64,000 nucleotides of DNA from JAMXLO01 sp963791495. Lineage in GTDB: Bacteria; Pseudomonadota; Alphaproteobacteria; Acetobacterales; Acetobacteraceae. The stretch covers positions 372,001-436,000 of the forward strand of contig CAWBST010000013.1 of the NCBI GenBank assembly GCA_963791495.1. Direction: 5' to 3'. The notes under the pieces were generated by a model that saw only the letters and a program-made list of their open reading frames with translations, was not told the DNA's origin and made no database searches. Made by a program: the position numbers and the translations under genes. How positions within the stretch are numbered: position 1 is the stretch's first letter; each line of letters opens with the position of its first letter. Shown here one piece after another: positions 27,965 through 36,497 of this stretch.

Positions 27965-30391
27965 ATGAACGAGGAAGACATCCAGGCGCTGCGCCGCCTG
28001 ATCACGGAGAAGCTTACCTACGCGACCGGGCGAGACCCGCTGGTCGCCGGTGATCGCGACTGGTTCGTGGCGGCGGCGCTGGCGCTGCGCGACAGGATCG
28101 TCGATCGCTGGCTGCAAAGCACGCGAAGGGACACCGCAGGGCATCGCAAGCGGGTCTACTATCTGTCGCTCGAATTTCTGCCGGGCCGCATGCTGATGGA
28201 CTCGCTCCACAATGCGGGCCTGACCGAACCTATGCGGCTTGCGCTCGCCGAGCTCGGGGTGAACCTCGATCGCCTGCGCGCCTTGGAACCGGACCCGGCG
28301 CTCGGCAACGGCGGGCTTGGACGCCTGGCCGCCTGCTTCATGGAGAGCATGGCCAGCCTCGGTATCCCGGCCCACGGCTTCGGCATTCGCTACAATCATG
28401 GGTTGTTCCAGCAGGTCATCCGTGATGGCTGGCAGCACGAATACCCGGAGAACTGGCTCTCCTTCGGCAATCCGTGGGAGTTCGAGCGGCCTGATATCAG
28501 CTACAAGATTGGTTTTGGCGGCCGGGTGGATGCAGCATCATCGACCGACGGCGTTGCGGCATCCGTGTGGCATCCCGCGGAGACGGTGAACGCGATCGCC
28601 TATGACACGCCTGTGGTCGGCTGGCGCGGCCGGCACGCGAATACGCTGCGCCTGTGGTCAGCTCGGGCGCCGGACCCGCTGGAGCTGGAAACGTTCAACC
28701 GTGGCGATCATGTCGGCGCGCTGGCTGCGCGCGCGCGGGCAAATGCCATTTCGCAAATTCTGTACCCCAGCGACGAGACGCCGGCGGGCCAGGAGTTGCG
28801 CCTGCGTCAGGAGTATTTCTTCTCCTCGGCCTCGCTGCAGGACATGCTGCACCGGCATATCCGACAGTACAACGAGGTGCGCAACCTGGCCGACAAGTGC
28901 GCGGTCCAGCTCAACGATACCCACCCTGCGATCGTCGTCGCGGAGCTGATGCGTCTGCTGGTCGATGTGCACGGCCTGCCATGGGCGGAGGCGTGGCATA
29001 TCACCACCGGCACCATCTCCTACACGAACCACACACTGCTGCCGGAGGCGCTGGAGACCTGGTCGGTCCCGTTGATGGAGCGACTGCTGCCGCGCCACAT
29101 GCAGATCATCTACGAGATCAACAAGCTGCATCTCGACGCGCTGGCGGGGCGGCGGAATGCGCCGCCGCTGTCCGATGTGTCGGTGATCGACGAGCACGGC
29201 GAGAAGCGTGTGCGCATGGGCATCCTCGCCTTCCTCGGTTCGCACAAGGTGAACGGCGTGTCGGCGCTGCATACCGAGCTGATGCGCTGCACCGTGTTCC
29301 GATCGCTGCACGAGCTCTACCCCGACCGCATCGTCAACAAGACCAACGGCATCACGTTCCGGCGCTGGCTGCACACAGCCAATCCGCGACTGACCGGCCT
29401 GCTGTGCGATGCGATAGGGCCTGAGGTGCTGGACGACGCGATGGCACTGGAGCGCCTGGTTCCACTTGCGGACGATGCGGCGCTGCACGAGCGGCTGATC
29501 GCAGCGCGTCGCGCCAACAAGACGGCGCTGGCCGCAGTGATCGCCGAGAAGCTGGATATCGCGATCGACCCCGACGCACTGGTCGATGTGCACATCAAGC
29601 GCATTCACGAGTACAAGCGGCAGCTGCTGAACATCCTGGAGACGATCTCGCTCTACAATTCGATGCGCACAGAGCCGGGGCGGGACTGGGTGCCGCGGGT
29701 GAAGCTGTTCGCCGGCCGGGCGGCGGCCAGCTACAAGCGCGCCAAGCTGATCATCAAGCTGATCCACGACGTGGCAAACGTGGTGAACCACGATCCGATG
29801 GTGCGCGACCGGCTGAAGGTCGTGTTCCTGCCGGACTACAACGTCAGTCTTGCCGAGGTGATCATACCCGCGGCCGATCTGTCGGAGCAGATCTCAACGG
29901 CGGGGATGGAGGCGTCCGGTACCGGCAACATGAAGCTCGCACTGAACGGCGCGCTGACCATCGGCACGCTGGACGGAGCCAACCTGGAGATCCTCGACCG
30001 GGTTGGCGGGGACAACATGTTCACCTTCGGCATGACCGCGGGACAGGTCGAGGAGCGGCGACTGAATCGCGGCACGACGCCGGTTCGGTCGCCTGCCCTG
30101 CAACAGGTGCTGGACATGGTCGGCTCAGGTGTGTTCTCGCCGAACGAGCGCGACCGCTATCGCGAGTTGGTGGCCGATCTGATCTCGAGCGACTGGTTCA
30201 TGGTGGCTGCCGACTTCGACGCCTACGCTGACGCGCAGTGGAGCGTCGCGACACGCTGGTGCGACCGCCACGCGTGGTGGCGGTCGAGCGTGCTGAACAC
30301 GGCGCGTGTGGGCTGGTTCTCGTCCGACCGCACGATCCGCGAGTACGCCGAGGACATCTGGGGCGTGCCGGTGACGCCGCCTACAGAATGA
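27965..30391 (+). CDS. glgP: Glycogen/starch phosphorylase
   Basis: 808 residues, the usual bacterial length. It releases glucose-1-phosphate from alpha-glucans using pyridoxal phosphate. Family blocks: VYYLSLEFLPGRML (residues 62-75), DPALGNGGLGRLAACFMES, QLNDTHPAIVVAELMRLL, RIVNKTNGITFRRWL and, for the cofactor lysine, EASGTGNMKLALNGALTIGTLDGANLE (Lys near 657). No other glycogen genes are in the window. Its last codons run into the degenerate hslU fragment on the other strand, and its TGA stop lies inside that fragment. Confidence 0.98.
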   Translation: MNEEDIQALRRLITEKLTYATGRDPLVAGDRDWFVAAALALRDRIVDRWLQSTRRDTAGHRKRVYYLSLEFLPGRMLMDSLHNAGLTEPMRLALAELGVNLDRLRALEPDPALGNGGLGRLAACFMESMASLGIPAHGFGIRYNHGLFQQVIRDGWQHEYPENWLSFGNPWEFERPDISYKIGFGGRVDAASSTDGVAASVWHPAETVNAIAYDTPVVGWRGRHANTLRLWSARAPDPLELETFNRGDHVGALAARARANAISQILYPSDETPAGQELRLRQEYFFSSASLQDMLHRHIRQYNEVRNLADKCAVQLNDTHPAIVVAELMRLLVDVHGLPWAEAWHITTGTISYTNHTLLPEALETWSVPLMERLLPRHMQIIYEINKLHLDALAGRRNAPPLSDVSVIDEHGEKRVRMGILAFLGSHKVNGVSALHTELMRCTVFRSLHELYPDRIVNKTNGITFRRWLHTANPRLTGLLCDAIGPEVLDDAMALERLVPLADDAALHERLIAARRANKTALAAVIAEKLDIAIDPDALVDVHIKRIHEYKRQLLNILETISLYNSMRTEPGRDWVPRVKLFAGRAAASYKRAKLIIKLIHDVANVVNHDPMVRDRLKVVFLPDYNVSLAEVIIPAADLSEQISTAGMEASGTGNMKLALNGALTIGTLDGANLEILDRVGGDNMFTFGMTAGQVEERRLNRGTTPVRSPALQQVLDMVGSGVFSPNERDRYRELVADLISSDWFMVAADFDAYADAQWSVATRWCDRHAWWRSSVLNTARVGWFSSDRTIREYAEDIWGVPVTPPTE

Positions 30392-30510
30392 ACCGGCTCA
30401 GATCGCCCTGCTGCGCGGGTGCGGCGACGCGCTCGTTCACATAGGCCGCATCCACCATCACCGTCTCGCCTGCTTTGTCGGTGATGGTGACGGTGATCTC
30501 CTCCAGGTGC
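30381..30510 (-). pseudogene. hslU: Degenerate copy of the hslU 3' end
   Basis: About 130 bases closely match the end of the intact hslU (31276-31405), roughly 89 percent by hand count. They include the last codons (QQGDLSRFIL and stop) and the upstream ITVTITDKAGETVMVDAAYVNERV segment; the intact protein has ISFTATDKAGETVTVDAAYVNERV. It cannot make a working protein. With the hslV remnant at 34042 it brackets the globin-hslUV-PIN block. Confidence 0.85.
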
Positions 30511-30519
30511 GCCGTCAAG

Positions 30520-30930
30520 TCAGGCCGCTTCAGCGGCCTCCTGCATCGTGGACGCCAAGGTCGTATAACATTGCACCCAGGCATCCCGGGTCTCCGCGGT
30601 GAAATCGGCGCCGAGACCTTGCTCCAGCGTCCAAAGCAGGGCAGCCGCAACGACTTGGTAATGGGACGGGATAACGCCATAACCGGCATGTCGACGACCA
30701 AGATCCTGGACGGCAGGGACAATGGTTTCCAGCTGATGCAAGTTTGCGACGGCTGTGCCGATGAGGCTCATCAGCTTGCGTCCCTGCTCCGCCATGTCGC
30801 TCTTGAACAGAGCGCGCAATGACGGATCGAGCGTGAAGAGACGTTCATAGAACATGGCGGCAGCGGCGGCTCCGATCGGAGCAATCTTGGCGAAGCTGTC
30901 GCGCACCAGGCGCTGCGAAACTGGTGTCAT
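30520..30930 (-). CDS. Single-domain globin (bacterial hemoglobin type)
   Basis: 136 residues of the Vitreoscilla-hemoglobin/flavohemoglobin globin class, without a reductase domain. The heme-ligand His is likely His81 in VQDLGRRHAGYGV and the distal Gln is likely Gln49 (MAEQGRKL). The N-terminal helix reads VRDSFAKIAPIGAAAAAMFYERLF. Such globins handle oxygen or nitric oxide. It lies between intact hslU and the hslU remnant and is preceded by a small membrane-protein frame. Confidence 0.92.
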   Translation of the reverse strand: MTPVSQRLVRDSFAKIAPIGAAAAAMFYERLFTLDPSLRALFKSDMAEQGRKLMSLIGTAVANLHQLETIVPAVQDLGRRHAGYGVIPSHYQVVAAALLWTLEQGLGADFTAETRDAWVQCYTTLASTMQEAAEAA

Positions 30931-30949
30931 GGGATTCCAGACCTTGTGG

Positions 30950-31099
30950 TCAGACGAGGAGAATCGTGGCCAGCGTGATGGTGAGAATCAGTATCGCAGC
31001 GGAGGTTTTTCCCGGGCGACCCGCACGTGACGCAAGACAGGACTTCACGTACTCGTCGCGTCTTCTCAAAGCTTCGGCCAGCAAGAATGTGTCATTCAC
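30950..31099 (-). CDS. Predicted 49-residue single-helix membrane protein
   Basis: A GTG-start frame, 19 bases upstream of the globin gene on the same strand. The N-terminal half is charged (LAEALRRRDEYVKSC) and the last 18 residues (AAILILTITLATILLV) form one membrane helix reaching the C-terminus. An in-frame stop lies just upstream of the start, so the length is fixed. The ribosome site is weak. No family is recognised; it could anchor or partner the globin. Confidence 0.4.
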   Translation of the reverse strand: MNDTFLLAEALRRRDEYVKSCLASRAGRPGKTSAAILILTITLATILLV

Positions 31100-31244
31100 T
31101 GGATATGGTCTCGGTCACATCGGGTCTGAGGAGTGCCTGGTTGACTACCCCGACTTGCTGGCGCGCGACAAAGGATCATTCCTCATGCCAAGCATTAGCT
31201 GAGATGATGCGTCGTCACGCTGTCTGATCGAGTTATTATTACGG

Positions 31245-31269
31245 CCCTCCCTCACACGGTGGGGGAGGG
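31245..31269 (-). terminator. Possible terminator after hslU
   Basis: CCCTCCC at 31245-31251 pairs with GGGAGGG at 31263-31269 around an 11-base loop, immediately downstream of the hslU stop. The following bases on that strand are AT-rich (GTAATAATAA) rather than a clean T-run. Confidence 0.4.
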
Positions 31270-31275
31270 TGCCGC

Positions 31276-32601
31276 CTACAGGATGAACCGGCTCAGATCG
31301 CCCTGCTGCGCGAGTGGAGCGACCCGCTCGTTCACATAGGCCGCGTCCACGGTCACCGTCTCTCCTGCCTTGTCGGTGGCGGTGAAGCTGATCTCCTCCA
31401 GGAGCCGCTCCAGCACCGTGTGCAGCCGGCGCGCGCCGATGTTCTCGACACGCTCGTTGATGTCGGCAGCCAGCTCCGCCAGCGCGTCCACCGCATCGTC
31501 GGTGAACACCAGCTTCAGCTTCTCTGTGCCCATCAGCGCGGCGGACTGCTTCAGCAGCGAGTGCTCCGGCTCGGTCAGGATCCGCCGCAGATCGCTGCGC
31601 GACAGCGGCGCCAGCTCGACGCGGATCGGCAGACGCCCCTGTAGTTCGGGCAGCAGGTCGGATGGCTTCGCCTGGTGGAATGCACCCGAGGCGATGAACA
31701 GCACGTGGTCGGTCCTCACCGTGCCGTACTTGGTGCTGACGGTGGTGCCCTCGATCAGCGGCAGCAGGTCGCGCTGCACGCCCTCGCGCGAGACGTCGCC
31801 GCCGCGGAAGCCGCCCTCCATCGTGCGCGCCGCGACCTTGTCGATCTCGTCGATGAACACGATGCCGTTGTTCTCGGCGTGCGACACGGCGTCCTTGGTC
31901 AGCCGGTCGTTGTCGAGCAGGCGGTCGGCCTCCTCCTCCTGCAGCAGCCGGCGCGCCGCCTCCACGGTCAGCTTCCGCTTCTGCATCGGACGGCCGCCGC
32001 CGAACATGCCCTTCATCATCTCGCCGAGGTTGATGACCTGGCCGGGCGGCATGCCGGGGATGTCGAACTGGCCGATCGGCATGCCGGCCGACTGGGCGAG
32101 GTCGATCTCGATCTCCTTCTGCTCGAATTCGCCGTTGCGCAGCATGCGGCGGAATTTTGAGCGCGTGTCGGCCGCGGCACCTTCGCCGACCAAAGCGGTG
32201 ATCAGCCGCTCCTCGGCTGCGAGTTCGGCCTGCGCCTGAACCTCCTTGCGGGAGCTCTCGCGCAGCATGTTGATGCTGGCCTCGACCAGGTCGCGGGCGA
32301 TGCTTTCGACGTCGCGGCCGACATAGCCGACCTCGGTGAACTTGGTCGCCTCCACCTTGAGGAACGGCGCCTGCGCCAGCTTGGCCAGCCGGCGCGCGAT
32401 CTCTGTCTTGCCGCAGCCGGTGGGGCCGATCATCAGGATGTTCTTGGGAACGACCTCCTCGCGCATCGCCTCAGGCAGCTGCTGCCGCCGCCAGCGGTTG
32501 CGCATCGCGATCGCCACCGCGCGCTTGGCGTCGTTCTGGCCGACAATGAAGCGGTCAAGCTCAGAGACGATTTCACGAGGCGAATAGGTGGGGACTTCCA
32601 T
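31276..32601 (-). CDS. hslU: HslU, ATPase subunit of the HslUV protease
   Basis: 441 residues. It unfolds proteins and feeds them to HslV. Walker A is GPTGCGKT at 59-66; Walker B is IVFIDEID. The inserted I-domain contains the GMPPGQVINLGEMMKGMFGGG segment. The C-terminal SRFIL, which docks into HslV, is intact. Its ATG (32601) directly abuts the hslV stop. A degenerate copy of its last 43 codons lies downstream at 30381. Confidence 0.98.
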   Translation of the reverse strand: MEVPTYSPREIVSELDRFIVGQNDAKRAVAIAMRNRWRRQQLPEAMREEVVPKNILMIGPTGCGKTEIARRLAKLAQAPFLKVEATKFTEVGYVGRDVESIARDLVEASINMLRESSRKEVQAQAELAAEERLITALVGEGAAADTRSKFRRMLRNGEFEQKEIEIDLAQSAGMPIGQFDIPGMPPGQVINLGEMMKGMFGGGRPMQKRKLTVEAARRLLQEEEADRLLDNDRLTKDAVSHAENNGIVFIDEIDKVAARTMEGGFRGGDVSREGVQRDLLPLIEGTTVSTKYGTVRTDHVLFIASGAFHQAKPSDLLPELQGRLPIRVELAPLSRSDLRRILTEPEHSLLKQSAALMGTEKLKLVFTDDAVDALAELAADINERVENIGARRLHTVLERLLEEISFTATDKAGETVTVDAAYVNERVAPLAQQGDLSRFIL

Positions 32602-33168
32602 CTAGATTGTCTCAAGTATGACGTTGTTGTTGGTATAGACGCAGATCTCCGCGGCGATCTTCATCGCCCGGCGCGCGATCTCCTCGGCTGAAAGGCCCTC
32701 AACCGACATCAGGGCGCGCGCCGCGGCGAGCGCATAGTTGCCGCCGGAGCCGATGCCGATCACGCCGTCCTCCGGCTCCAGCACGTCGCCGGTACCGGTG
32801 AGGGTAAAGCTGCGGTCCTTGTCGGCCACCGCCATCATAGCCTCCAGCCGGCGCAGGTAGCGGTCGGTGCGCCAGTCCTTCGCCAGATCGACGCAGGCGC
32901 GTTCGAGCTGGCCGGGAAAGCGCTCCAGCTTGCTCTCCAGCCGTTCCAGAAGGGTGAACGCATCGGCGGTCGCGCCGGCGAAACCCGCCAGCACGGCGCT
33001 TCCCGTGCCGATCCGGCGCACCTTGCGCGCGTTGCCCTTGACGATGGTCTGACCCATGGAGACCTGGCCGTCGCCGGCCATGGCCACGTGTCCATCCCGC
33101 CTGACGCACAGGATGGTGGTGCCGTGCCACCCGGTCGGGTCGGCGGCGGCATTCATGATGTTCTGCAT
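32602..33168 (-). CDS. hslV: HslV, peptidase subunit of the HslUV protease
   Basis: 188 residues from the ATG at 33168. The catalytic Thr follows a short propeptide, in WHGTTILCVRRDGHVAMAGDGQVS (about residues 14-38), with the usual Lys in VKGNARKVRRI and the Gly-rich GIGSGGNYALAAARAL. Mature homologues begin with Thr-Thr, so the first 15 residues are removed. A degenerate copy of this 5' region lies upstream at 34042-34125. Confidence 0.97.
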   Translation of the reverse strand: MQNIMNAAADPTGWHGTTILCVRRDGHVAMAGDGQVSMGQTIVKGNARKVRRIGTGSAVLAGFAGATADAFTLLERLESKLERFPGQLERACVDLAKDWRTDRYLRRLEAMMAVADKDRSFTLTGTGDVLEPEDGVIGIGSGGNYALAAARALMSVEGLSAEEIARRAMKIAAEICVYTNNNVILETI

Positions 33169-33386
33169 GACGCGCCTAGATGGGCTGCCGGAAACGTGAG
33201 GGCAAGTGGGCGTCCGGCAGGCCCCTCTGCGCCATCCCCGCGCGAGCCGGAACGCCGATGCGGCTTTGCGCAAGGATCGCCATCGTGCGAGGTGTTTGAA
33301 ACGAGCAATTACCGAATGCTAGCTTGCATGCACAAGATGCATGGCGGCGCCTTGCCTTCACCGCGCCGCGAACAGGATGGACGACC

Positions 33387-33620
33387 ATGACGCAACCACC
33401 CGAGGTGATCGAGATTGCCGCAGGAGAACTATCGGAAGAGCTGCGGCGCCGCGGCATCGGTCCCGACGAACGCGTGACGCTGATGATAGCGCCGGACCAG
33501 GAGTGGATCCCGGGTCGCAGGGAGTCGCGCGCCCGGATCGTGGCCGCTGGCCTTACGGATGACGATATCGACCGGCTGATCAAGCAGGCACAACGCGAGG
33601 TCGAGCCGCCGGCCATATGA
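33387..33620 (+). CDS. Putative antitoxin of the PIN toxin pair
   Basis: 77 residues from the ATG at 33387. It is acidic and helical (VIEIAAGELSEELRRRGI, ARIVAAGLTDDDIDRLIKQAQREVE). It overlaps the PIN toxin gene by four bases (ATGA, 33617-33620), the usual arrangement for antitoxin-toxin pairs. No clear DNA-binding fold is seen. Confidence 0.7.
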   Translation: MTQPPEVIEIAAGELSEELRRRGIGPDERVTLMIAPDQEWIPGRRESRARIVAAGLTDDDIDRLIKQAQREVEPPAI

Positions 33621-34015
33621 GGGTTGTGGTCGATACGAATGTTCTTGTCAGTGCTGCTCTGAAGGCCGGTTCGCTTCCGGCAATCGCAGTCCATCTGGTG
33701 GGACAGTATCATCTGTTGCTCAAGTCGCGGGCGACGGAGGAACAACTATCTGGCGTTCTGGCGCGTCCCTACCTGGCGGCGCTGATAGCCCCTGCCGCGC
33801 ACGAGCGGATAGCGGAACTATTGGCGATGGCGGAGCCTGTCATGATCACTGAGAGGATCGTGGCGTGCCGCGATCCCACGGACGACAAGTTCCTTGAACT
33901 GGCGGTGAGCGGCAATGCCGACCTCATCCTGAGCGGCGACAAGGACCTGCTGACGCTTCACCCGTTCCGCGGCATCCCAATAGTCACGCCGGCCGCTTTC
34001 GTATTGGGCGGGTGA
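33617..34015 (+). CDS. PIN-domain toxin (VapC-like, COG1569 type)
   Basis: 132 residues. The acidic PIN active site is visible: Asp6 in VVVDTNVLVSA, Glu42 region (ATEEQLSGVL), Asp90 in CRDPTDDKFLELA and Asp108/Asp110 in LILSGDKDLLTL. The family cleaves RNA. It appears complete. It sits between intact hslV and the hslV remnant. Confidence 0.9.
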   Translation: MRVVVDTNVLVSAALKAGSLPAIAVHLVGQYHLLLKSRATEEQLSGVLARPYLAALIAPAAHERIAELLAMAEPVMITERIVACRDPTDDKFLELAVSGNADLILSGDKDLLTLHPFRGIPIVTPAAFVLGG

Positions 34016-34041
34016 GGCCGACGGATGTGTTCTGTCCACGC

Positions 34042-34125
34042 CGCACCTTGAGGGCGTTGCCCTTCACGATCGTCTGACCATGGAGACACGTCAGTCGCCG
34101 GCCATCGCATGACGCGCCTAGATGG
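34042..34125 (-). pseudogene. hslV: Degenerate copy of the hslV 5' end
   Basis: Bases 34042-34104 match 33017-33080 of the intact hslV (about 88 percent with small gaps, covering the VSMGQTIVKGNARKVR codons). Then 34107-34125 match 33165-33183 exactly (19 of 19), including the hslV start codon and its upstream leader. The roughly 85 bases between the two blocks are missing. It is non-coding now. Confidence 0.8.
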
Positions 34126-34211
34126 CGTGGCTGACCGCGGTTCACAAGGTTGCGCCTTGAAGCACGGCAGCCAGACCCCTATCCGGTTGTATTCAACCCC
34201 TGGGGGGAAGC

Positions 34212-35609
34212 ATGGACCGAACCGTCGCACAGCTAGCCGCCCGGCTCGACCGGCTGCCGATGTCCCGGCACATCTGGTACCTGGTTACGCTGATCTCTCT
34301 CGGTGGCTGCTTCGAGCTGTACGACCTGTTCCTCACCGCCTATATCGCTCCGGGGTTGAACAAGGCCGGCTACTTCACCCCGGAATCGCTGGGTGTGTTC
34401 AATGTTCTTGGCCCGCTCGGTGTGTCCGGCATCGGCACCTTCGTGTTCGCCCTGTTCGCCGGCCTGTTCGTCGGCGCCATCTGCCTGGGGCACGTCGCCG
34501 ATCAGTACGGACGGCGGACCGTGTTCACCTTCTCGCTGATCTGGTACTCGATCACCACCGCGATCATGGCGTTCCAGACCTCGGGCTTCGCGGTCGATCT
34601 CTGGCGCTTCATCGCCGGCATCGGCATCGGCGTCGAGCTGGTGACGATCGACACCTACGTTGCTGAACTGGTGCCGCGGACGCATCGCGGCCGGGCGTTC
34701 GCCTATAACCAGTTCTTCCAGTTCCTCGCCGTGCCGATCGTGGCGTTCCTGGCATTCCTGCTGGTGCCCATTGCGCCGCTGGATTTCGAAGGCTGGCGCT
34801 GGGTCGTGCTGATCGGTTCGGCCGGCGCCATCGTGATCTGGTTCATCCGCCTCGGACTGCCGGAATCGCCACGCTGGCTGGCGCGCCACGGGCGCCTCGC
34901 CGAGGCTGAGGCGGTCATCTCGGGGATCGAGGAGAAGGTGGCGGCCGACGTGGGGATACTGCCGCAGCCAGGCCCGACCGTGATGCAGGAAGAAGGCGAC
35001 GGAGGCTTCGCCGAAATCTGGCAGCCGCCATACGACAGGCGTGCGATCATCCTGTCGGTGTTCAACTTCTTCCAGACCTTCGGCTACTACGGGTTTGCCG
35101 CCTGGGTGCCGACGCTGCTGATCGCCAAGGGCATCACCATCACCACCAGCCTGCTCTATTCGTTCGTCATCGCCATCGCCAACCCGGTCGGTCCGCTGCT
35201 CGGCACGCTGATCGCGGACCGGATGGAGCGGAAATGGCAGGTCTGCTCGGGTGCCATCGGCATCGCCGTGTTCGGCTTGCTGTTCGCCAACGCCACCGAT
35301 CCGATGATGCTGATCGTACTCGGCGTGCTGGTGACGCTGTGCAACAACTGGATGTCGTATAGCTTCCACAGCTACCAGTCAGAGCTGTTTCCCACGCGCA
35401 TCCGCGCGCGTGCCGTGGGGTTCGTTTACTCCTGGAGCCGGCTGTCGGCTGCGCTGTCCGGCCTGGCGGTGGCGTGGCTGCTGCACTTCGGCGGGGTGAT
35501 CGCGGTGTTCGGCTTTATCGCGTTCTCCATGCTGATCGTCGTGATCTCGATCGGCGGCTTTGGTCCGCGGACCGCGGGACTGCCGCTGGAGGCGATCTCC
35601 CGGGCGTGA
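34212..35609 (+). CDS. MFS transporter (metabolite:proton symporter type)
   Basis: 465 residues, 12 helices. Family marks: LGGCFELYDLFLTAYIAPGL in helix 1, the HVADQYGRRTVF loop 2-3, PESPRWLARHGRLAEA at the central loop, DRMERKWQVCSG in the second half. It resembles the sugar/aromatic acid carriers of the AAHS or SP group. The substrate is unknown. It ends seven bases from the convergent luciferase-like gene. Upstream lies the hslV remnant. Confidence 0.92.
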   Translation: MDRTVAQLAARLDRLPMSRHIWYLVTLISLGGCFELYDLFLTAYIAPGLNKAGYFTPESLGVFNVLGPLGVSGIGTFVFALFAGLFVGAICLGHVADQYGRRTVFTFSLIWYSITTAIMAFQTSGFAVDLWRFIAGIGIGVELVTIDTYVAELVPRTHRGRAFAYNQFFQFLAVPIVAFLAFLLVPIAPLDFEGWRWVVLIGSAGAIVIWFIRLGLPESPRWLARHGRLAEAEAVISGIEEKVAADVGILPQPGPTVMQEEGDGGFAEIWQPPYDRRAIILSVFNFFQTFGYYGFAAWVPTLLIAKGITITTSLLYSFVIAIANPVGPLLGTLIADRMERKWQVCSGAIGIAVFGLLFANATDPMMLIVLGVLVTLCNNWMSYSFHSYQSELFPTRIRARAVGFVYSWSRLSAALSGLAVAWLLHFGGVIAVFGFIAFSMLIVVISIGGFGPRTAGLPLEAISRA

Positions 35610-35615
35610 GGGGCG

Positions 35616-36434
35616 CTATCGCGTCACCAGCCGGCCGGCGCCCTCGATCACCTCGTCCCAGTCATCCACCTCGCGGTTGCTCGGCGCGATCAGCAGGTGC
35701 TGCACGCCGACTGCCTCGTACGCCGCGACCCGGTCGCGCAGTTCGCCCTGATCCTTGCCGTTCCACTGCGTGCGCATCGAGATGGTGAACCCGGTCGGCC
35801 GCGCCGCACGCAGACGCTGCACGATCGGCGCCGCTTCCTCCGGTGTCTCGCGGCTGCCGTGCCAGCCATCGGCAATGCGGATCGTGCGCTTCAGCGCCGC
35901 ATCCGAACTGCCGCCGATCCACAGCGGGATGTGACTCATTGGCAGCGGCGTCATGGTCATCTCGGTGATCTTCGCCGGGATGTACTTCGTCTCGAACGTC
36001 ACCGGATCCTGCGTCCACACCGCGCGCATCATCGCGATGCCCTCGTCCATCCGCCGCCCGCGCTCCTTGAACGGCACGCCGAGTGCGGCGAACTCGGGCT
36101 CCAGCCAGCCGACGCCGGCGCCGAGGATCAGCCGGCCGTTGGACAGGTTGTGCAGCGTCGCCAGCTCCTTCGCCAGCGGGAGAGGATGACGCATCGGCAG
36201 CACCAGCACCGTCGTGCCGAGACGCACGCGCTCGGTCACCGCGGCGACGTAACTCAGCGTCACCACCGGATCGTAGAACAGCGGCGAGCGCGGGAATTCG
36301 CGGCGGGGCACGATGATGTGCTCGCTGACCCAGACATCGTCGAACCCCAGCGCCTCGGCGCGGATCGCGTGGCGCCGGATCAGCGCCGGTGTCGCCTGCT
36401 CGCCGGCGTGCGGCAGATGGATGCCAAGCTGCAT
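35616..36434 (-). CDS. F420-type luciferase-like oxidoreductase (TIGR03619-like)
   Basis: 272 residues starting MQLGIHLPHAGEQATPALIRRHAIRAEALGFDD. The pattern TVLVLPMRHPLPLAKELATLHNLSNGRLILGAGVGWLEPEF is typical of the F420-dependent-like LLM branch (TIGR03619). Whether it truly uses F420 or FMN is not known, since alphaproteobacteria often lack F420. A close paralogue lies at 40332-41174. It is divergent from the SMP-30 gene. Confidence 0.9.
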   Translation of the reverse strand: MQLGIHLPHAGEQATPALIRRHAIRAEALGFDDVWVSEHIIVPRREFPRSPLFYDPVVTLSYVAAVTERVRLGTTVLVLPMRHPLPLAKELATLHNLSNGRLILGAGVGWLEPEFAALGVPFKERGRRMDEGIAMMRAVWTQDPVTFETKYIPAKITEMTMTPLPMSHIPLWIGGSSDAALKRTIRIADGWHGSRETPEEAAPIVQRLRAARPTGFTISMRTQWNGKDQGELRDRVAAYEAVGVQHLLIAPSNREVDDWDEVIEGAGRLVTR

Positions 36435-36497
36435 GATGTTGTCCCCTCCGTGCGTGCACCGCAGAATGCGCCCAACACAGAGAGGAGGAAACCGGAC

